64,000 bases of DNA from Bacteroidales bacterium (lineage in GTDB: Bacteria; Bacteroidota; Bacteroidia; Bacteroidales; P3): assembly GCA_016292015.1 (NCBI GenBank), contig JAEEZY010000009.1, positions 84,423 to 148,422 on the forward strand, written 5' to 3'. Below the pieces are notes generated by a model, which was given only the letters and a program-made list of their open reading frames with translations, made no database searches and was not told where the DNA came from. Shown piece after piece: positions 25,442 to 35,124 of the stretch; the stretch's first letter is position 1, and each line of letters begins with the position of its first letter. A program made the translations under genes and the position numbers.

Positions 25442-26122
25442 ATGACCGCCGACCAGATCATATATGAGGACAACCACCTGCTGCTCGTCAACAAACGTGC
25501 TGGTGAGCTTGTGCAGGGTGACAAGAGCGGCGACTCATGTCTGGTTGACGAACTGAAAGCTTTCATAAAGGAACGCGACCAGAAACCTGGTAATGTCTTC
25601 TGCGGTCTTGTGCACCGCATCGACCGACCTGTCAGCGGCGTGGTCATCTTTGCCAAGACTTCCAAAGCTCTCACACGTATGAACGCAATGGTGAAAGAAC
25701 GTGCCATAGAAAAGACCTACTGGGCTGTTTCCAAGAAATGCCCGGAGCCTATGGAAGGCGAACTCCGCAACTGGCTGCTTCGTAACGAGAAGATGAATAA
25801 AAGTTTTGTGGTAGCCGACAGTACTAAAGAGGGTGCAAAGGAGGCTGTTTTGGATTACAAGGTCATAGGAAAATCAGATGGTGGATACTATCTCATTGAG
25901 GTGAACCTCCACACTGGGCGCCACCATCAGATACGCTGCCAGCTGGCCAATATAGGATGTCCTATCAAAGGCGACTTGAAATATGGCGCACCACGCTCCA
26001 ACCCCGATGGCAGCATATCGCTTCACGCAAGGCGAGTATCGTTTGAACATCCTGTGAGCCATGTAAAGATAGATGTGAAGGCAGAGCCTTCATGGAATAT
26101 GACATTCAATATGATTAACTAA
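25442..26122 (+). CDS. RluA-family RNA pseudouridine synthase
   Basis: A 226-aa enzyme with the catalytic motif VHRIDRPVSGVVIFAKT (about 58-74; the Asp in HRIDR is the nucleophile position), and HTGRHHQIRCQLANIG near residue 158. It isomerises uridine to pseudouridine in rRNA or tRNA; there is no S4 domain, so it is a short member and its exact target is not readable. Six bases after cdsA and 12 before the C25 peptidase gene. Confidence 0.92.
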   Translation: MTADQIIYEDNHLLLVNKRAGELVQGDKSGDSCLVDELKAFIKERDQKPGNVFCGLVHRIDRPVSGVVIFAKTSKALTRMNAMVKERAIEKTYWAVSKKCPEPMEGELRNWLLRNEKMNKSFVVADSTKEGAKEAVLDYKVIGKSDGGYYLIEVNLHTGRHHQIRCQLANIGCPIKGDLKYGAPRSNPDGSISLHARRVSFEHPVSHVKIDVKAEPSWNMTFNMIN

Positions 26123-26134
26123 TAATGTAACAAT

Positions 26135-28939
26135 ATGAAAAAACTGTTTCTTTCTTTGGCATTCCTTTTCCTGGGCATGTGCGTCTATGCGCAGACGGGT
26201 TGCGTGGTGAAATCGTCAGATTACAACCACATGGAACTCTCGTTTAAGGCCCCTGCGGCTTTGAATGTGGAAAACATTAACATTAAGGGGGACGACTTCG
26301 CGATGGTGACGATGGACGGATTTGTACAGTCTTCTGCAATTGGCTGTCCGTCACTGCCTTCAATGCGCTGCATGATAGAGACACCCCTCTGCAGTGGCAT
26401 TTCTGTCAGAGTTATAAGCGAGAGCCATGTGGTAGTTGAGGGCGAAAGCTTGGGAGTGACGCGCAGAGTCGCACCAGTGCAGCCGTCGGAATGCAAGACC
26501 GCCAGCCGCAACCGTGACATGTTGTTTGTCCGCGACGAGGTTTACAACACCGACGCTTTCTACGGCCTCGACGTCGTGAGCACGTCGCATGTGGGAGTTG
26601 CGCGCGACCGCAACCTTGCCGAAGTGGTGTTTTCTCCTGTGCAGTACAATCCTGTGACCAACCAGTTCATCATCTACACCCAGGTGGAGGCAGTGCTGAC
26701 CTACGAGAACGCCGACGTACAGGCAACCGAGGATATGAAACGTCTCCACTATTCGCCAGCTTTCGGTGGCGGCATCAAAACCATCAACACTCTTGGCGCC
26801 GCGAAGAACCCGACTGAAGCTGCCCCCATACGCTACCTCATCATCGCCAATCCGATGTTCCGAGGGGAACTTGACGAGTTTGTCAACTGGAAGAAGCGTA
26901 CAGGCTTCTTGGTTGACGAAGTCTATACCGACGAGGATGGTGTGGGAGATTCGCTCGAGGATATCAAAGCGTACGTCAAACGCCAATACACAGAGGCAAC
27001 GGTGGAAAATCCAGCGCCGACCTTCGTGCTGTTTGTGGGTGATGTGGAGCAGGTGCCGACTACGATAAAGATGGACATAACGGACTACTGGGGATTCTTC
27101 CAAGACACAACCATCCAGGCATCGGACCTCTACTATGCCTGTTGGACAGAAGGCGACAACATACCCGACTGCTACTACGGACGTCTTTCAGCCCAGTCGG
27201 TCAGCGAACTCACCCCACAGTTGGACAAGATACTCCTCTATGAGCGCTATGAGTTTCCCGACCCGTCGTTCCTCGATGTGGCTGTTCTCGTGGCTGGTCA
27301 AGACCAAGGACGTAATGGCGACAATGGATATAAGGTGTGTGACCCGACGATGGACTACATAGCCACATTCTATGTGAACGGCGATTACGGCTATGCCAAC
27401 GTATATGAATACAAGAACAACACTTCGATAAACCCTAATGCCGCAAATGTCACGGTCAGCGGGAATTCCACATCAGCTGCCGCCGCCATTAGAACAAAGT
27501 ATTCAGAAGGCGCAGGATGGATCAATTACTCCGCACACGGCGACTGGGACCGCTGGCACGGTCCAGAGCTTACTGTAGATCAGGTGGCGCAGATGACCAA
27601 CAAGGACAAATGTGGAATCATGATAGGCAACTGCTGTCTGTCGGGCAAGTTTGACGATGCCACCTGTTTTGGTGAATCGCTTATGCGAAAGGACAACAAC
27701 TGCGGAGCCGCAGCTTATATCGGAGCCAGCAACTCTACATACTGGAATCAGGACTTCTACTGGGCCATCGGTATGCGCAGTTCAATAAGTGCGAATATGA
27801 CCCATCAGTATATGGCTGACAATCTTGGGCTGTATGACCGTCTTTTCCACACACACGGAGAGGAGCACTCGTTGTGGGCAGTCACGCTTGGCGCTATGAT
27901 GTTCAATGGCAATATGGCAGTTGAGACCTCCAACTCAGACGAAGCAGACAAACTTTACTACTGGGAGATTTACCACACCTTCGGCGACCCGTCGATGATG
28001 CCGTGGCTGACACAGGCGGAGGAGATGACGGTGACATACGATGGCATGTTTGACGGTTCTACTAGCGTCACAGTTAACAGTGTGCCTTATGCATACGTGG
28101 CTCTCACCGGGGAGGATTATACCCTCTACGGCGCCGCTTTTGCCGATGAAAACGGAGTGGCCACTATCGCTTGCACCCAGCCGTTGTCGCTTGGAAGCTA
28201 CGTGATAGCCGCAACTGCACAGAACTATCAGCCGGCGCTTGTCGATGTTGTGGTGTCCGACGTGACCCATACGATAACCGTCATATCTGACAATGAGACG
28301 ATGGGAAGTGTACACGGCAGCGGTGTCTATGGCGAACTCGCCAATGTGGTGATTTCGGCCAGCTCGAATGCTGGCTATCATTTCGTACGCTGGAACGACA
28401 ATGACATTAACGCCACACGTTCCATCGTGGTGACTTCCGACTCCACTTTCACCGCTTATTTCGCGGCCAACGACCCCGACGACACATACTATACCATCAC
28501 GGTCCTATCTGCCGACGAAACCATGGGAACTGCCAGCGGCAGCGGACAGTATCTGGAGAACAGTACAATAACTATTTCTGCCAACGCCATTCGAGGCTTC
28601 CGCTTTTTGCGCTGGGACGATGGAAACACCCAGGCGATACGTCAAGTGGAGGTCACGGCTGACGCCACCTATACCGCCCAATTTGAGGAAATACCACAAC
28701 AGGGCATAGATGATGTGACGCTTTCGAACATCAAACTTTACCCCAACCCGACCAGCGGCATATTCAATATAGAGCTTGAATGTTTGGACAAGGTTGAAGT
28801 GATTGATGCCGTAGGTCGCGTAGTGATGACACAGACTGTAGGCAACACCGTAAATCTCTCATCGCTAAACAACGGGGTTTATGCCGTCAGACTCTACGCC
28901 AACGGATCGATGGTTGTGAAGAAGGTGGTCAAGAAGTAA
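26135..28939 (+). CDS. Gingipain-like C25 cysteine peptidase with InlB-type repeats, T9SS type A
   Basis: A 934-aa secreted peptidase. Signal peptide 1-20; propeptide-like beta domain (about 21-225); C25 catalytic domain (about 230-625) with His468 in YSAHGDW and Cys501 in NCCLSGKF, 33 residues apart, the same spacing as His211-Cys244 of P. gingivalis RgpB; an Ig-like domain (about 630-710); two InlB-like B-repeats (about 712-777 and 786-851, each with RWND/RWDD); and a type A T9SS sorting domain (about 865-934, LYPNPTSG). Substrate specificity cannot be read. One of three paralogues in the window; it alone has the B-repeats. Confidence 0.92.
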   Translation: MKKLFLSLAFLFLGMCVYAQTGCVVKSSDYNHMELSFKAPAALNVENINIKGDDFAMVTMDGFVQSSAIGCPSLPSMRCMIETPLCSGISVRVISESHVVVEGESLGVTRRVAPVQPSECKTASRNRDMLFVRDEVYNTDAFYGLDVVSTSHVGVARDRNLAEVVFSPVQYNPVTNQFIIYTQVEAVLTYENADVQATEDMKRLHYSPAFGGGIKTINTLGAAKNPTEAAPIRYLIIANPMFRGELDEFVNWKKRTGFLVDEVYTDEDGVGDSLEDIKAYVKRQYTEATVENPAPTFVLFVGDVEQVPTTIKMDITDYWGFFQDTTIQASDLYYACWTEGDNIPDCYYGRLSAQSVSELTPQLDKILLYERYEFPDPSFLDVAVLVAGQDQGRNGDNGYKVCDPTMDYIATFYVNGDYGYANVYEYKNNTSINPNAANVTVSGNSTSAAAAIRTKYSEGAGWINYSAHGDWDRWHGPELTVDQVAQMTNKDKCGIMIGNCCLSGKFDDATCFGESLMRKDNNCGAAAYIGASNSTYWNQDFYWAIGMRSSISANMTHQYMADNLGLYDRLFHTHGEEHSLWAVTLGAMMFNGNMAVETSNSDEADKLYYWEIYHTFGDPSMMPWLTQAEEMTVTYDGMFDGSTSVTVNSVPYAYVALTGEDYTLYGAAFADENGVATIACTQPLSLGSYVIAATAQNYQPALVDVVVSDVTHTITVISDNETMGSVHGSGVYGELANVVISASSNAGYHFVRWNDNDINATRSIVVTSDSTFTAYFAANDPDDTYYTITVLSADETMGTASGSGQYLENSTITISANAIRGFRFLRWDDGNTQAIRQVEVTADATYTAQFEEIPQQGIDDVTLSNIKLYPNPTSGIFNIELECLDKVEVIDAVGRVVMTQTVGNTVNLSSLNNGVYAVRLYANGSMVVKKVVKK

Positions 28940-28980
28940 TTCCGTTAGAAATTATAAGATAAACGATTAAGTCGATCGAT

Positions 28981-31377
28981 ATGAGAAAAGGTTTGCTGTA
29001 CATAATCATGCTGTTAGTGTCGGAGTGTATATATGCGCAGGGCAGCTATGAGGTGAAGGTGTCCAACTATGAACGACTGGAACTCACGTTCTCGGCGACA
29101 AGCAAGCTTGAAGTCAGCGAAAGCACGATAAACGGCAATCTTTTCTCGCTCGTTACAATCCCGGGTTTCGACCACTCGTCAGAGATCGGAGCCCCGTCGC
29201 TGCCCTCCATGCGCCAGATGATAGAGATACCGTTGTGCGATGGCATCATGGTGCAGATGGTGAAGGAACGTCATGTGATTTTGGACGGTGACAGCCTCGG
29301 TGTGATACATAAGGTGTCGCCGGTGCAGCCCTCGTGCTGCAAGACCGAACGGCGTAATGCCAATGTTTTGGCCTTCAACGACAAGATTTACGGCACTAAT
29401 GCTTTCTACGGTCTTTCGCCTGTAACTACAGCTCCGGTTGGTGTGGCGCGCGACCGCAATCTTGCAGAGGTGGTGTTCTCGCCAGTACAGTACAACCCCG
29501 TGACCAACCAGTTTCTGGTTTACACCGAGGTTGAAGCGGAGCTGATATATGTCAATCCCGACATGGAAGGCACGAGAAACATGAAACGACTTCATTATTC
29601 GCCCGCATTCTCAGACGGTGCCCAAACCATCAACACACTGGGCAGCGGCAAGGCGGTGACACTCACGGCTCCGATGCGCTACCTGATTGTGTCGCACACG
29701 CTCTTCCGTGGCCGTCTCGACGAGTTCGTCAGCTGGAAGCGCCGCACGGGGTTCATCGTCGATGTGGTATATACCGACGACGCTGCGGTGGGCAACACTC
29801 AGACCTCCATCAAGAACTACCTCCGTCAGCAGTACACCAGTGCGACCGCGGAGCGTCCTGCCCCCACTTACCTTCTCTTGGTGGGTGACGTGGGGCAGAT
29901 TCCGGCCAAGAGTTATAGCGACGATGGTGACACCTATGTTTCCGATTTGGAGTATGCCTGTTGGACTTCGGGCGATAACATACCCGACTGCTACTATGGC
30001 CGATTCTCGGCTCAGAATAACAGTCAGCTGACTGCGCAACTTGAGAAGACGCTCCTTTATGAGCGTTATGAGTTCCCCGATCCGTCGTTTCTTGACAGGG
30101 CTATCCTCATAGCGGGAGTTGATGGCGGGCGCCAGGGCGACCACGGCTACACGCATGCCGACCCGACGATGGACTATGCCGCCAAGCTCTATGTCAACGG
30201 CGACGGCAAGAGCCAGCCAGGCGGCAACGACTTCTACAAGTTCGTCACCGTGACCGAATACAAGAACAACACCTCAATCAACCCCAATGCCACCAATGTT
30301 ACGGTCAAGAGCAATGGCCTCGACTCCGAAATCCGAAACCTGTGCTCCAACGGAGCAGGGTGGATTAACTACTCGGCACATGGCGGTCACGACAGCTGGT
30401 CAATCCCCGAGTTCAACAACAGTCAAGTGGCCTCAATGACCAACACGAAGAAGTGCGGTATCATGATAGGTAACTGCTGCCTTTCGGGTAAGTTCGACGA
30501 GTCGGCCTGCTTCGGCGAGACCCTCCTCCGTCGCAACAACTACTGCGGCGCGGTGGGGTACATAGGAGGTTCAAGCTATACCTACTGGGGCGAGGATGTC
30601 CATTGGGCCATGGGACTGCGCAACACCATAAACGCCAGCATGTCGCTGCAGTATGTCTCAAACAATACTGGAGCCTACGACCACCTATTCCACACTCATG
30701 GCGAGGACTTTTCGCAGTGGGGGGCAACGTTGGGTTCCATTGTCATGTATGGCAATATGGCGGTACAAAACTCCAGCTCGTCGCTGAAAAACTACTATTG
30801 GCAGATATACCACGCCTTCGGCGACCCGTCGCTGATGCCGTGGCTTACGCAGGCCAAAGAGATGCCGCTCTCCTACAACGGCTTTGCCGTAGGGGCCACC
30901 AGCGTGGTGGTAGGCGGAGCTCCCTATTCTTACGTTGCCATAACCGACGCGGACACCAATCTGCTCGCTGCTGCCTTCGCCGGCTTTGACGGCATCGCCA
31001 ACCTGACCTTGAGCCGCACTATGGACAGCGGCAGCTACGTGATAGCGGTGACGGCGCAGAACTACAAGCCCACACTTGTCGAACTTGTCGTTTCCGACAC
31101 CTCTGTCATGAGCTCTGTGTGGAACGAGACGTCGATAACGCTGAAGTGCTATCCCAACCCTGCGGCATCTACCGTGATGCTTGCGTTGACGCAATACGAT
31201 AAGGAAGTGCAGTACGAGATTGTTGACATCAGTGGTCGCAAGGTCTATACTGCTTCTGTCGAGAATGCCGGCACACCCCATAGTGTCGATGTGTCGGCCT
31301 TCATACCTGGCACCTACCTGGTGCGCGCCACAGGCTCCAACCTCTCGCTCTCGAGCAAGATACTGGTGGCCCGCTAG
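28981..31377 (+). CDS. Gingipain-like C25 cysteine peptidase, T9SS type A
   Basis: A 798-aa paralogue of the preceding gene, from which it is separated by 41 bp. Signal peptide 1-20, propeptide-like region, and a catalytic domain with His467 (YSAHGGH) and Cys500 (NCCLSGKF), again 33 apart. An Ig-like domain (about 625-705) leads directly into a type A sorting domain (about 720-798, CYPNPAAS); the two InlB-like repeats are absent. The first 640 residues align with the neighbour almost without gaps, consistent with tandem duplication followed by gain or loss of the repeats. Confidence 0.92.
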   Translation: MRKGLLYIIMLLVSECIYAQGSYEVKVSNYERLELTFSATSKLEVSESTINGNLFSLVTIPGFDHSSEIGAPSLPSMRQMIEIPLCDGIMVQMVKERHVILDGDSLGVIHKVSPVQPSCCKTERRNANVLAFNDKIYGTNAFYGLSPVTTAPVGVARDRNLAEVVFSPVQYNPVTNQFLVYTEVEAELIYVNPDMEGTRNMKRLHYSPAFSDGAQTINTLGSGKAVTLTAPMRYLIVSHTLFRGRLDEFVSWKRRTGFIVDVVYTDDAAVGNTQTSIKNYLRQQYTSATAERPAPTYLLLVGDVGQIPAKSYSDDGDTYVSDLEYACWTSGDNIPDCYYGRFSAQNNSQLTAQLEKTLLYERYEFPDPSFLDRAILIAGVDGGRQGDHGYTHADPTMDYAAKLYVNGDGKSQPGGNDFYKFVTVTEYKNNTSINPNATNVTVKSNGLDSEIRNLCSNGAGWINYSAHGGHDSWSIPEFNNSQVASMTNTKKCGIMIGNCCLSGKFDESACFGETLLRRNNYCGAVGYIGGSSYTYWGEDVHWAMGLRNTINASMSLQYVSNNTGAYDHLFHTHGEDFSQWGATLGSIVMYGNMAVQNSSSSLKNYYWQIYHAFGDPSLMPWLTQAKEMPLSYNGFAVGATSVVVGGAPYSYVAITDADTNLLAAAFAGFDGIANLTLSRTMDSGSYVIAVTAQNYKPTLVELVVSDTSVMSSVWNETSITLKCYPNPAASTVMLALTQYDKEVQYEIVDISGRKVYTASVENAGTPHSVDVSAFIPGTYLVRATGSNLSLSSKILVAR

Positions 31378-31423
31378 GAAACTTGTTAAAGGTGAGGTTT
31401 TAGAAAAAAATGTGGTGCGGGTG

Positions 31424-31454
31424 CTTGCTATTTTTCCGAAAATCGTTATCTTTG
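31424..31454 (+). promoter_or_regulatory. Orphan promoter (CTTG-N19-TATCTTTG)
   Basis: A near-perfect Bacteroidetes promoter: TTG at 31425-31427, 19 bp, then TATCTTTG at 31447-31454. No conventional gene begins downstream; the porin start is 612 bp away and has its own -7 box. Confidence 0.6.
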
Positions 31455-31464
31455 TAATGTCGAA

Positions 31465-31524
31465 ATGAATTTTATGACGCTTAGCAACGGCGTAAACATC
31501 AGTTGTTTAGATGGTATTGTGTAA
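31465..31524 (+). CDS. Possible 19-aa leader peptide
   Basis: A 20-codon ORF, MNFMTLSNGVNISCLDGIV, 11 bp after the orphan -7 box. It is so close to the promoter that its leader would be only a few bases. Very short and without known relatives, so it could be chance; the transcript may be non-coding. Confidence 0.18.
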   Translation: MNFMTLSNGVNISCLDGIV

Positions 31525-31597
31525 TAGCGTCCTCCGTTTTCGATACTTTATACGCTTGTGTAATATATTGAAACACAAGGTATAATAGAATAGAATA

Positions 31598-31741
31598 AAG
31601 TTTCCCCTCCGTATCAACACCGAATCTGCGCCGTATCAACGCCGTATTTGGTCCGTATCCCCTCCGTGGTTGATAGCAGCTTTAGCCGTGCTTTATAGGT
31701 GTCTCATTCGTGGTTCGTAGGTGTGCGGTGGGTGGCTTTTG
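31598..31741 (+). repeat. 11-bp periodic array (CCGTATCAACG type)
   Basis: Units beginning CCG or a variant start at 31609, 31620, 31631, 31642, 31653 and 31664; weaker CGTG/GGTG units continue in the same 11-bp phase at 31687, 31698, 31709, 31720 and 31731. The first 70 bp (31601-31670) are about 86% identical, without gaps, to the minus strand of 55937-56006. Confidence 0.85.
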
Positions 31742-31896
31742 AATATACCGTTACTTTTTTTTGCATTGAAAGACACATTTAAAGAACGAAAACTCCAAAG
31801 GGTTCTATTTTGAAAAGCCGCAGGAGAGTTGGAGGCCGCAATAGAGTCGGAGACCGCTAGGGGGGGGATGTATAACTCTAATTGCTGTTGTGTTGT

Positions 31897-31938
31897 TGTC
31901 GGGCAACAGCTGTCGGGCAACAGTTGTCGGCAACCGCT
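31897..31938 (+). repeat. Three 14-bp units (TGTCGGGCAACAGC)
   Basis: TGTCGG starts at 31897, 31911 and 31925, 14 bp apart; the third unit has lost one G. Adjacent units together form the short inverted repeat ACAGCTGT. Confidence 0.75.
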
Positions 31939-32038
31939 GGCCGCTGAGGGACATTGCCTGAGAGTGTTTTTTTGTGTTGTTGAGTCTGCATTGATGTCGG
32001 GTGTGTTGCAGGATGTGCAATTATTCGCTTCTTTTTAC

Positions 32039-32046
32039 TATATTTG
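32039..32046 (+). promoter_or_regulatory. -7 box TATATTTG of the porin gene
   Basis: TAnnTTTG 21 bp before the porin ATG at 32067, implying a very short mRNA leader. It argues against the longer in-frame start at 32001. Confidence 0.6.
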
Positions 32047-32066
32047 CACTCGATTTAACAACTGCT

Positions 32067-33248
32067 ATGACTTACAGGAAATTGAAAAATAAATGTTTAC
32101 TAAAAGTACTGCCCTTCTTTGGACTTGCTTTTCTGACGCTTCGCGCTTCGGCGCAGGTCGATTACTCTCCTATATTCACCACCTTGCGGCTTGAGGCTCG
32201 TGCCGATTTCGACTATCTTGCCACTCGGTCGAGTTCGCCGGACACCTCGATGAACCACTACGGTTTCAACGGACGCTATTTCAACCTGCTCATCGGTGGC
32301 AATCTGGGCGACAAGTTCTCATATTTCTTCCGTCAGCGCATCGTGGCCACTTCCGGTACCTCAAGGCTGTTTGACAACACGGACTTCCTGTATCTCAACT
32401 TCAACCCCAATCAGCAGTGGACCATACGTCTGGGCAAGGACGCTATTGCGGTGGGCGGCTTCGAGTATGACGCCCCACCTATCGACGTGCTGTTCAGCAC
32501 AACGTATTGGGACAATTTCTACTGCTTCCAGCTGGGAGCGTCGGGGGTGTACAAGACCAAGGACGGTCGCAACATGATTGTGGCGCAGGTGGCCAACTCG
32601 CCTTATGTCTATTACGGTTCGGGCGTGGGAACGGGATTGGGCAAGGAGTGGAAAAGCGGACTGATGTCGTACAACATTCTGTGGTCGGGGACTTTCGGCC
32701 ATTTCAAAACGCTTTATTCGGTCAATATGTTCGAGCGCAGGAAGGGTTCGTTTATGGGATATATTGCGCTTGGCCACAAGCTGACCTACGACCGCTGGGA
32801 CATTTATCTGGACTTGCTGCACCATTCGGTTGCGCTGGATGACTGGGGGCGGAACTTCGGAGTGGTGTCGTGTGTCAACTTCCTCGTGACCAAGGATGTG
32901 AACCTCTTCGCCAAAGCGGCCTACGAGCAGAACAGGTCGGAGGCTGACATACTGTCCTACCAGACGAGCGGAAACAGTTTGGACTGCCTTGTGGCTGCCG
33001 GCCACAGCTACCTGCTGTACGGGCTTGGCTTCGAATGGCGCCCGTCGTTCTACAAGGATGTGCGTCTGCACGGCTTTGTGGCCTGCCGCCACGAAAACGA
33101 GATTGCGAGAACTTCGGCTACGGGTCAGGCCGAATCGACGAGGATACTGAACGCCAATATCGGCATCACTTGGAACATGAACATCCACAAGATACTGAAA
33201 GAACGGGTGTTCAAGAAGGAGGTGGTGACGGAGGCCAGTGGGCAGTAG
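32067..33248 (+). CDS. Porin of the OprP/OprO (phosphate-selective) type
   Basis: A 393-aa outer-membrane protein. Signal peptide about 1-29 (ASAQVD cut site), then amphipathic beta strands with many aromatic residues, including GGNLGDKFSYFFRQRI and WTIRLGKDAIAVGGFEYD, similar to the O/P porin family common in Bacteroidetes. Predicted to form a 16-strand channel for anions or small solutes; phosphate selectivity cannot be judged. The promoter box just upstream fixes the start at 32067. No TonB box or SusD partner is present. Confidence 0.78.
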   Translation: MTYRKLKNKCLLKVLPFFGLAFLTLRASAQVDYSPIFTTLRLEARADFDYLATRSSSPDTSMNHYGFNGRYFNLLIGGNLGDKFSYFFRQRIVATSGTSRLFDNTDFLYLNFNPNQQWTIRLGKDAIAVGGFEYDAPPIDVLFSTTYWDNFYCFQLGASGVYKTKDGRNMIVAQVANSPYVYYGSGVGTGLGKEWKSGLMSYNILWSGTFGHFKTLYSVNMFERRKGSFMGYIALGHKLTYDRWDIYLDLLHHSVALDDWGRNFGVVSCVNFLVTKDVNLFAKAAYEQNRSEADILSYQTSGNSLDCLVAAGHSYLLYGLGFEWRPSFYKDVRLHGFVACRHENEIARTSATGQAESTRILNANIGITWNMNIHKILKERVFKKEVVTEASGQ

Positions 33249-33303
33249 GTAGGAAAAACAGAGTAAACGATATTACAACTTTTCATCATTCAACTTCCCA
33301 ATC

Positions 33304-34530
33304 GTGAATATACACCGAAAAAAAACAACAGAATACCATCCTAGTACCGAGAGTATTTTCTCGCGTATTGAACATCGTTTGAAGCTACGCAGTCCGTTGA
33401 AATTCACCAGCAAGCGTTCGATAGAGGCTGCCATATTCCTGGTGTTGTTTGTTGGTTTCTTTGCCGCATTGGCCTATAAGATGACGTTGCCGCACATGCT
33501 CAACACGTTCATGCAGACGGCATACCATCTGCTGATGGAGACGGTGTTCTACATAATGGCCATCTGTGTGCTTATGGGAGCCATAAGCAAGCTGCTGACA
33601 GAGTTCGGGGTGGTGCGCCTGATGGAGAACTTGCTGCGACCGCTTATGAAGCCGCTGTTCAACCTGCCCGGAGTGGCGGCGTTGGGTGCGGTGATGACGT
33701 TCTTGAGCGACAACCCTGCCATCATATCGTTGGCGAAGGACAAGAATTTCGCGCAGTATTTCAAGAAGTACCAGTTGGTTTCACTGACCAACTTTGGAAC
33801 GGCTTTCGGGATGGGATTGGTTGTGATTGCTTTCATGACAGGCTTGGGGTTCGGTAGTGGGGCACTGGTGGGTCTGGTTGGAGCTTTCGTCGGCAGCATT
33901 GTCTCAACCAGACTTATGCAAGCTTTCACGCTGAAGGCCTATCCGGAGATGGATGAACCGGTGGCAGAGGCAACTGGCGACGAGCAGCAGATTTCGTTCA
34001 AGAGCGAGGGCAGTATAGGCCAGCGTTTCCTCAACTCGCTGCTTGATGGCGGCAAGGATGGTGTCGGAATAGGGTTTGCCATCATTCCTGGAGTGCTCTG
34101 CATATCGACCATAGTGATGATGCTGACTTTTGGCCCGTCGGCCGAGACACATGCATATACGGGCGGAGCCTACGAGGGAGTTCCAGTAATCACGTGGCTG
34201 GCCGACAAGGTGAACTTCGTATTCAACTGGCTCTTCGGATTCAAGCATGGAGCGCTCGTCTCATTCCCGATTACAGCATTGGGCGCTGTGGGTGCAGCGA
34301 TAGGACTTGTGCCGCGTTTCATAGCCGAAGGGATAATAGACAACAACGCCATAGCGGTGTTCACAGCAATGGGTATGTGTTGGAGCGGTTTTCTCTCGAC
34401 ACACACCGCAATGCTTGATTCGCTCGGCTACCGCAAACTGATAGGCAAAGCCATCGGTGCGCATACCATCGGAGGCCTGGTGGCCGGAATTGCAGCACAC
34501 TGGCTCTGGGTATTGGTGGCGTTGATATAA
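33304..34530 (+). CDS. Nucleoside-recognition (Gate) domain membrane protein
   Basis: A 408-aa inner-membrane protein with about nine helices and two Gate-domain halves. The stretch MTFLSDNPAIISLAKDKNF is typical of spore-maturation/nucleoside-recognition Gate proteins. Substrate and direction of transport are unknown. The start is GTG at 33304; the following 40 residues are hydrophilic and basic. It lies 55 bp after the porin gene and 52 bp before purE. Confidence 0.72.
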   Translation: MNIHRKKTTEYHPSTESIFSRIEHRLKLRSPLKFTSKRSIEAAIFLVLFVGFFAALAYKMTLPHMLNTFMQTAYHLLMETVFYIMAICVLMGAISKLLTEFGVVRLMENLLRPLMKPLFNLPGVAALGAVMTFLSDNPAIISLAKDKNFAQYFKKYQLVSLTNFGTAFGMGLVVIAFMTGLGFGSGALVGLVGAFVGSIVSTRLMQAFTLKAYPEMDEPVAEATGDEQQISFKSEGSIGQRFLNSLLDGGKDGVGIGFAIIPGVLCISTIVMMLTFGPSAETHAYTGGAYEGVPVITWLADKVNFVFNWLFGFKHGALVSFPITALGAVGAAIGLVPRFIAEGIIDNNAIAVFTAMGMCWSGFLSTHTAMLDSLGYRKLIGKAIGAHTIGGLVAGIAAHWLWVLVALI

Positions 34531-34582
34531 GTGATTGGTGAATTGACAAAAGTATTCAAGCAATAACGCAATAACAAAAAAA

Positions 34583-35098
34583 ATGACTCCTTTAGTTAGC
34601 ATCATCATGGGCAGCACCTCCGACCTTCCGGTCATGGAGAAGGCCTGCAAGTTTCTTGAAGAGATGGAGATACCGTTTGAGGTGAACGCCCTCTCGGCAC
34701 ACCGCACTCCTGCAGAAGTTTCGGACTTTGCGCGCAATGCACACCTGCGTGGCGTAAAGGTTATTATTGCAGGAGCGGGAATGGCTGCGGCACTGCCTGG
34801 AGTGATAGCCGCCGAGACGCCCCTGCCGGTGATTGGCGTGCCTATCAGTGGCAGTGTGTTGGACGGTCTTGACGCCACATTTGCCATCATGCAGATGCCT
34901 CCGGGAATTCCGGTTGCCACAGTTGCGATAAACGGTGCACAAAATGCAGCCGTCCTCGCTATGCAGATTATGGCGACAGGCGACAAAGCCATGCAGCAGA
35001 AGGTTGTGGAATACAAGGCCGGACTAAAGAAAAAGATTGTCAAGGCCAACGAAGAACTGTCCAAGTTGGAGTACAAGTATAAGGTGGCCAGTCGCTAA
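34583..35098 (+). CDS. purE: N5-carboxyaminoimidazole ribonucleotide mutase PurE
   Basis: A 171-aa class I PurE: MGSTSDLPVM (9-18), SAHRTPAEVSDFA (about 39-51, His in the active site) and AGAGMAAALPGVIAA are all typical. It moves the carboxyl group of N5-CAIR to give CAIR in purine synthesis. No purK is adjacent. Confidence 0.96.
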   Translation: MTPLVSIIMGSTSDLPVMEKACKFLEEMEIPFEVNALSAHRTPAEVSDFARNAHLRGVKVIIAGAGMAAALPGVIAAETPLPVIGVPISGSVLDGLDATFAIMQMPPGIPVATVAINGAQNAAVLAMQIMATGDKAMQQKVVEYKAGLKKKIVKANEELSKLEYKYKVASR

Positions 35099-35124
35099 TA
35101 CAGTAAAACAATCAAACAATAGCA

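Larger units (their letters stand above)
31378..32066. other. Spacer with orphan promoter and periodic repeats
   Basis: A 689-bp stretch without a conventional gene. It holds a promoter-like pair (31424-31454), a 19-codon ORF (31465), an 11-bp periodic array (31598-31741), three 14-bp units (31897-31938) and the -7 box of the porin gene (32039). The porin leader is short. Confidence 0.7.
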
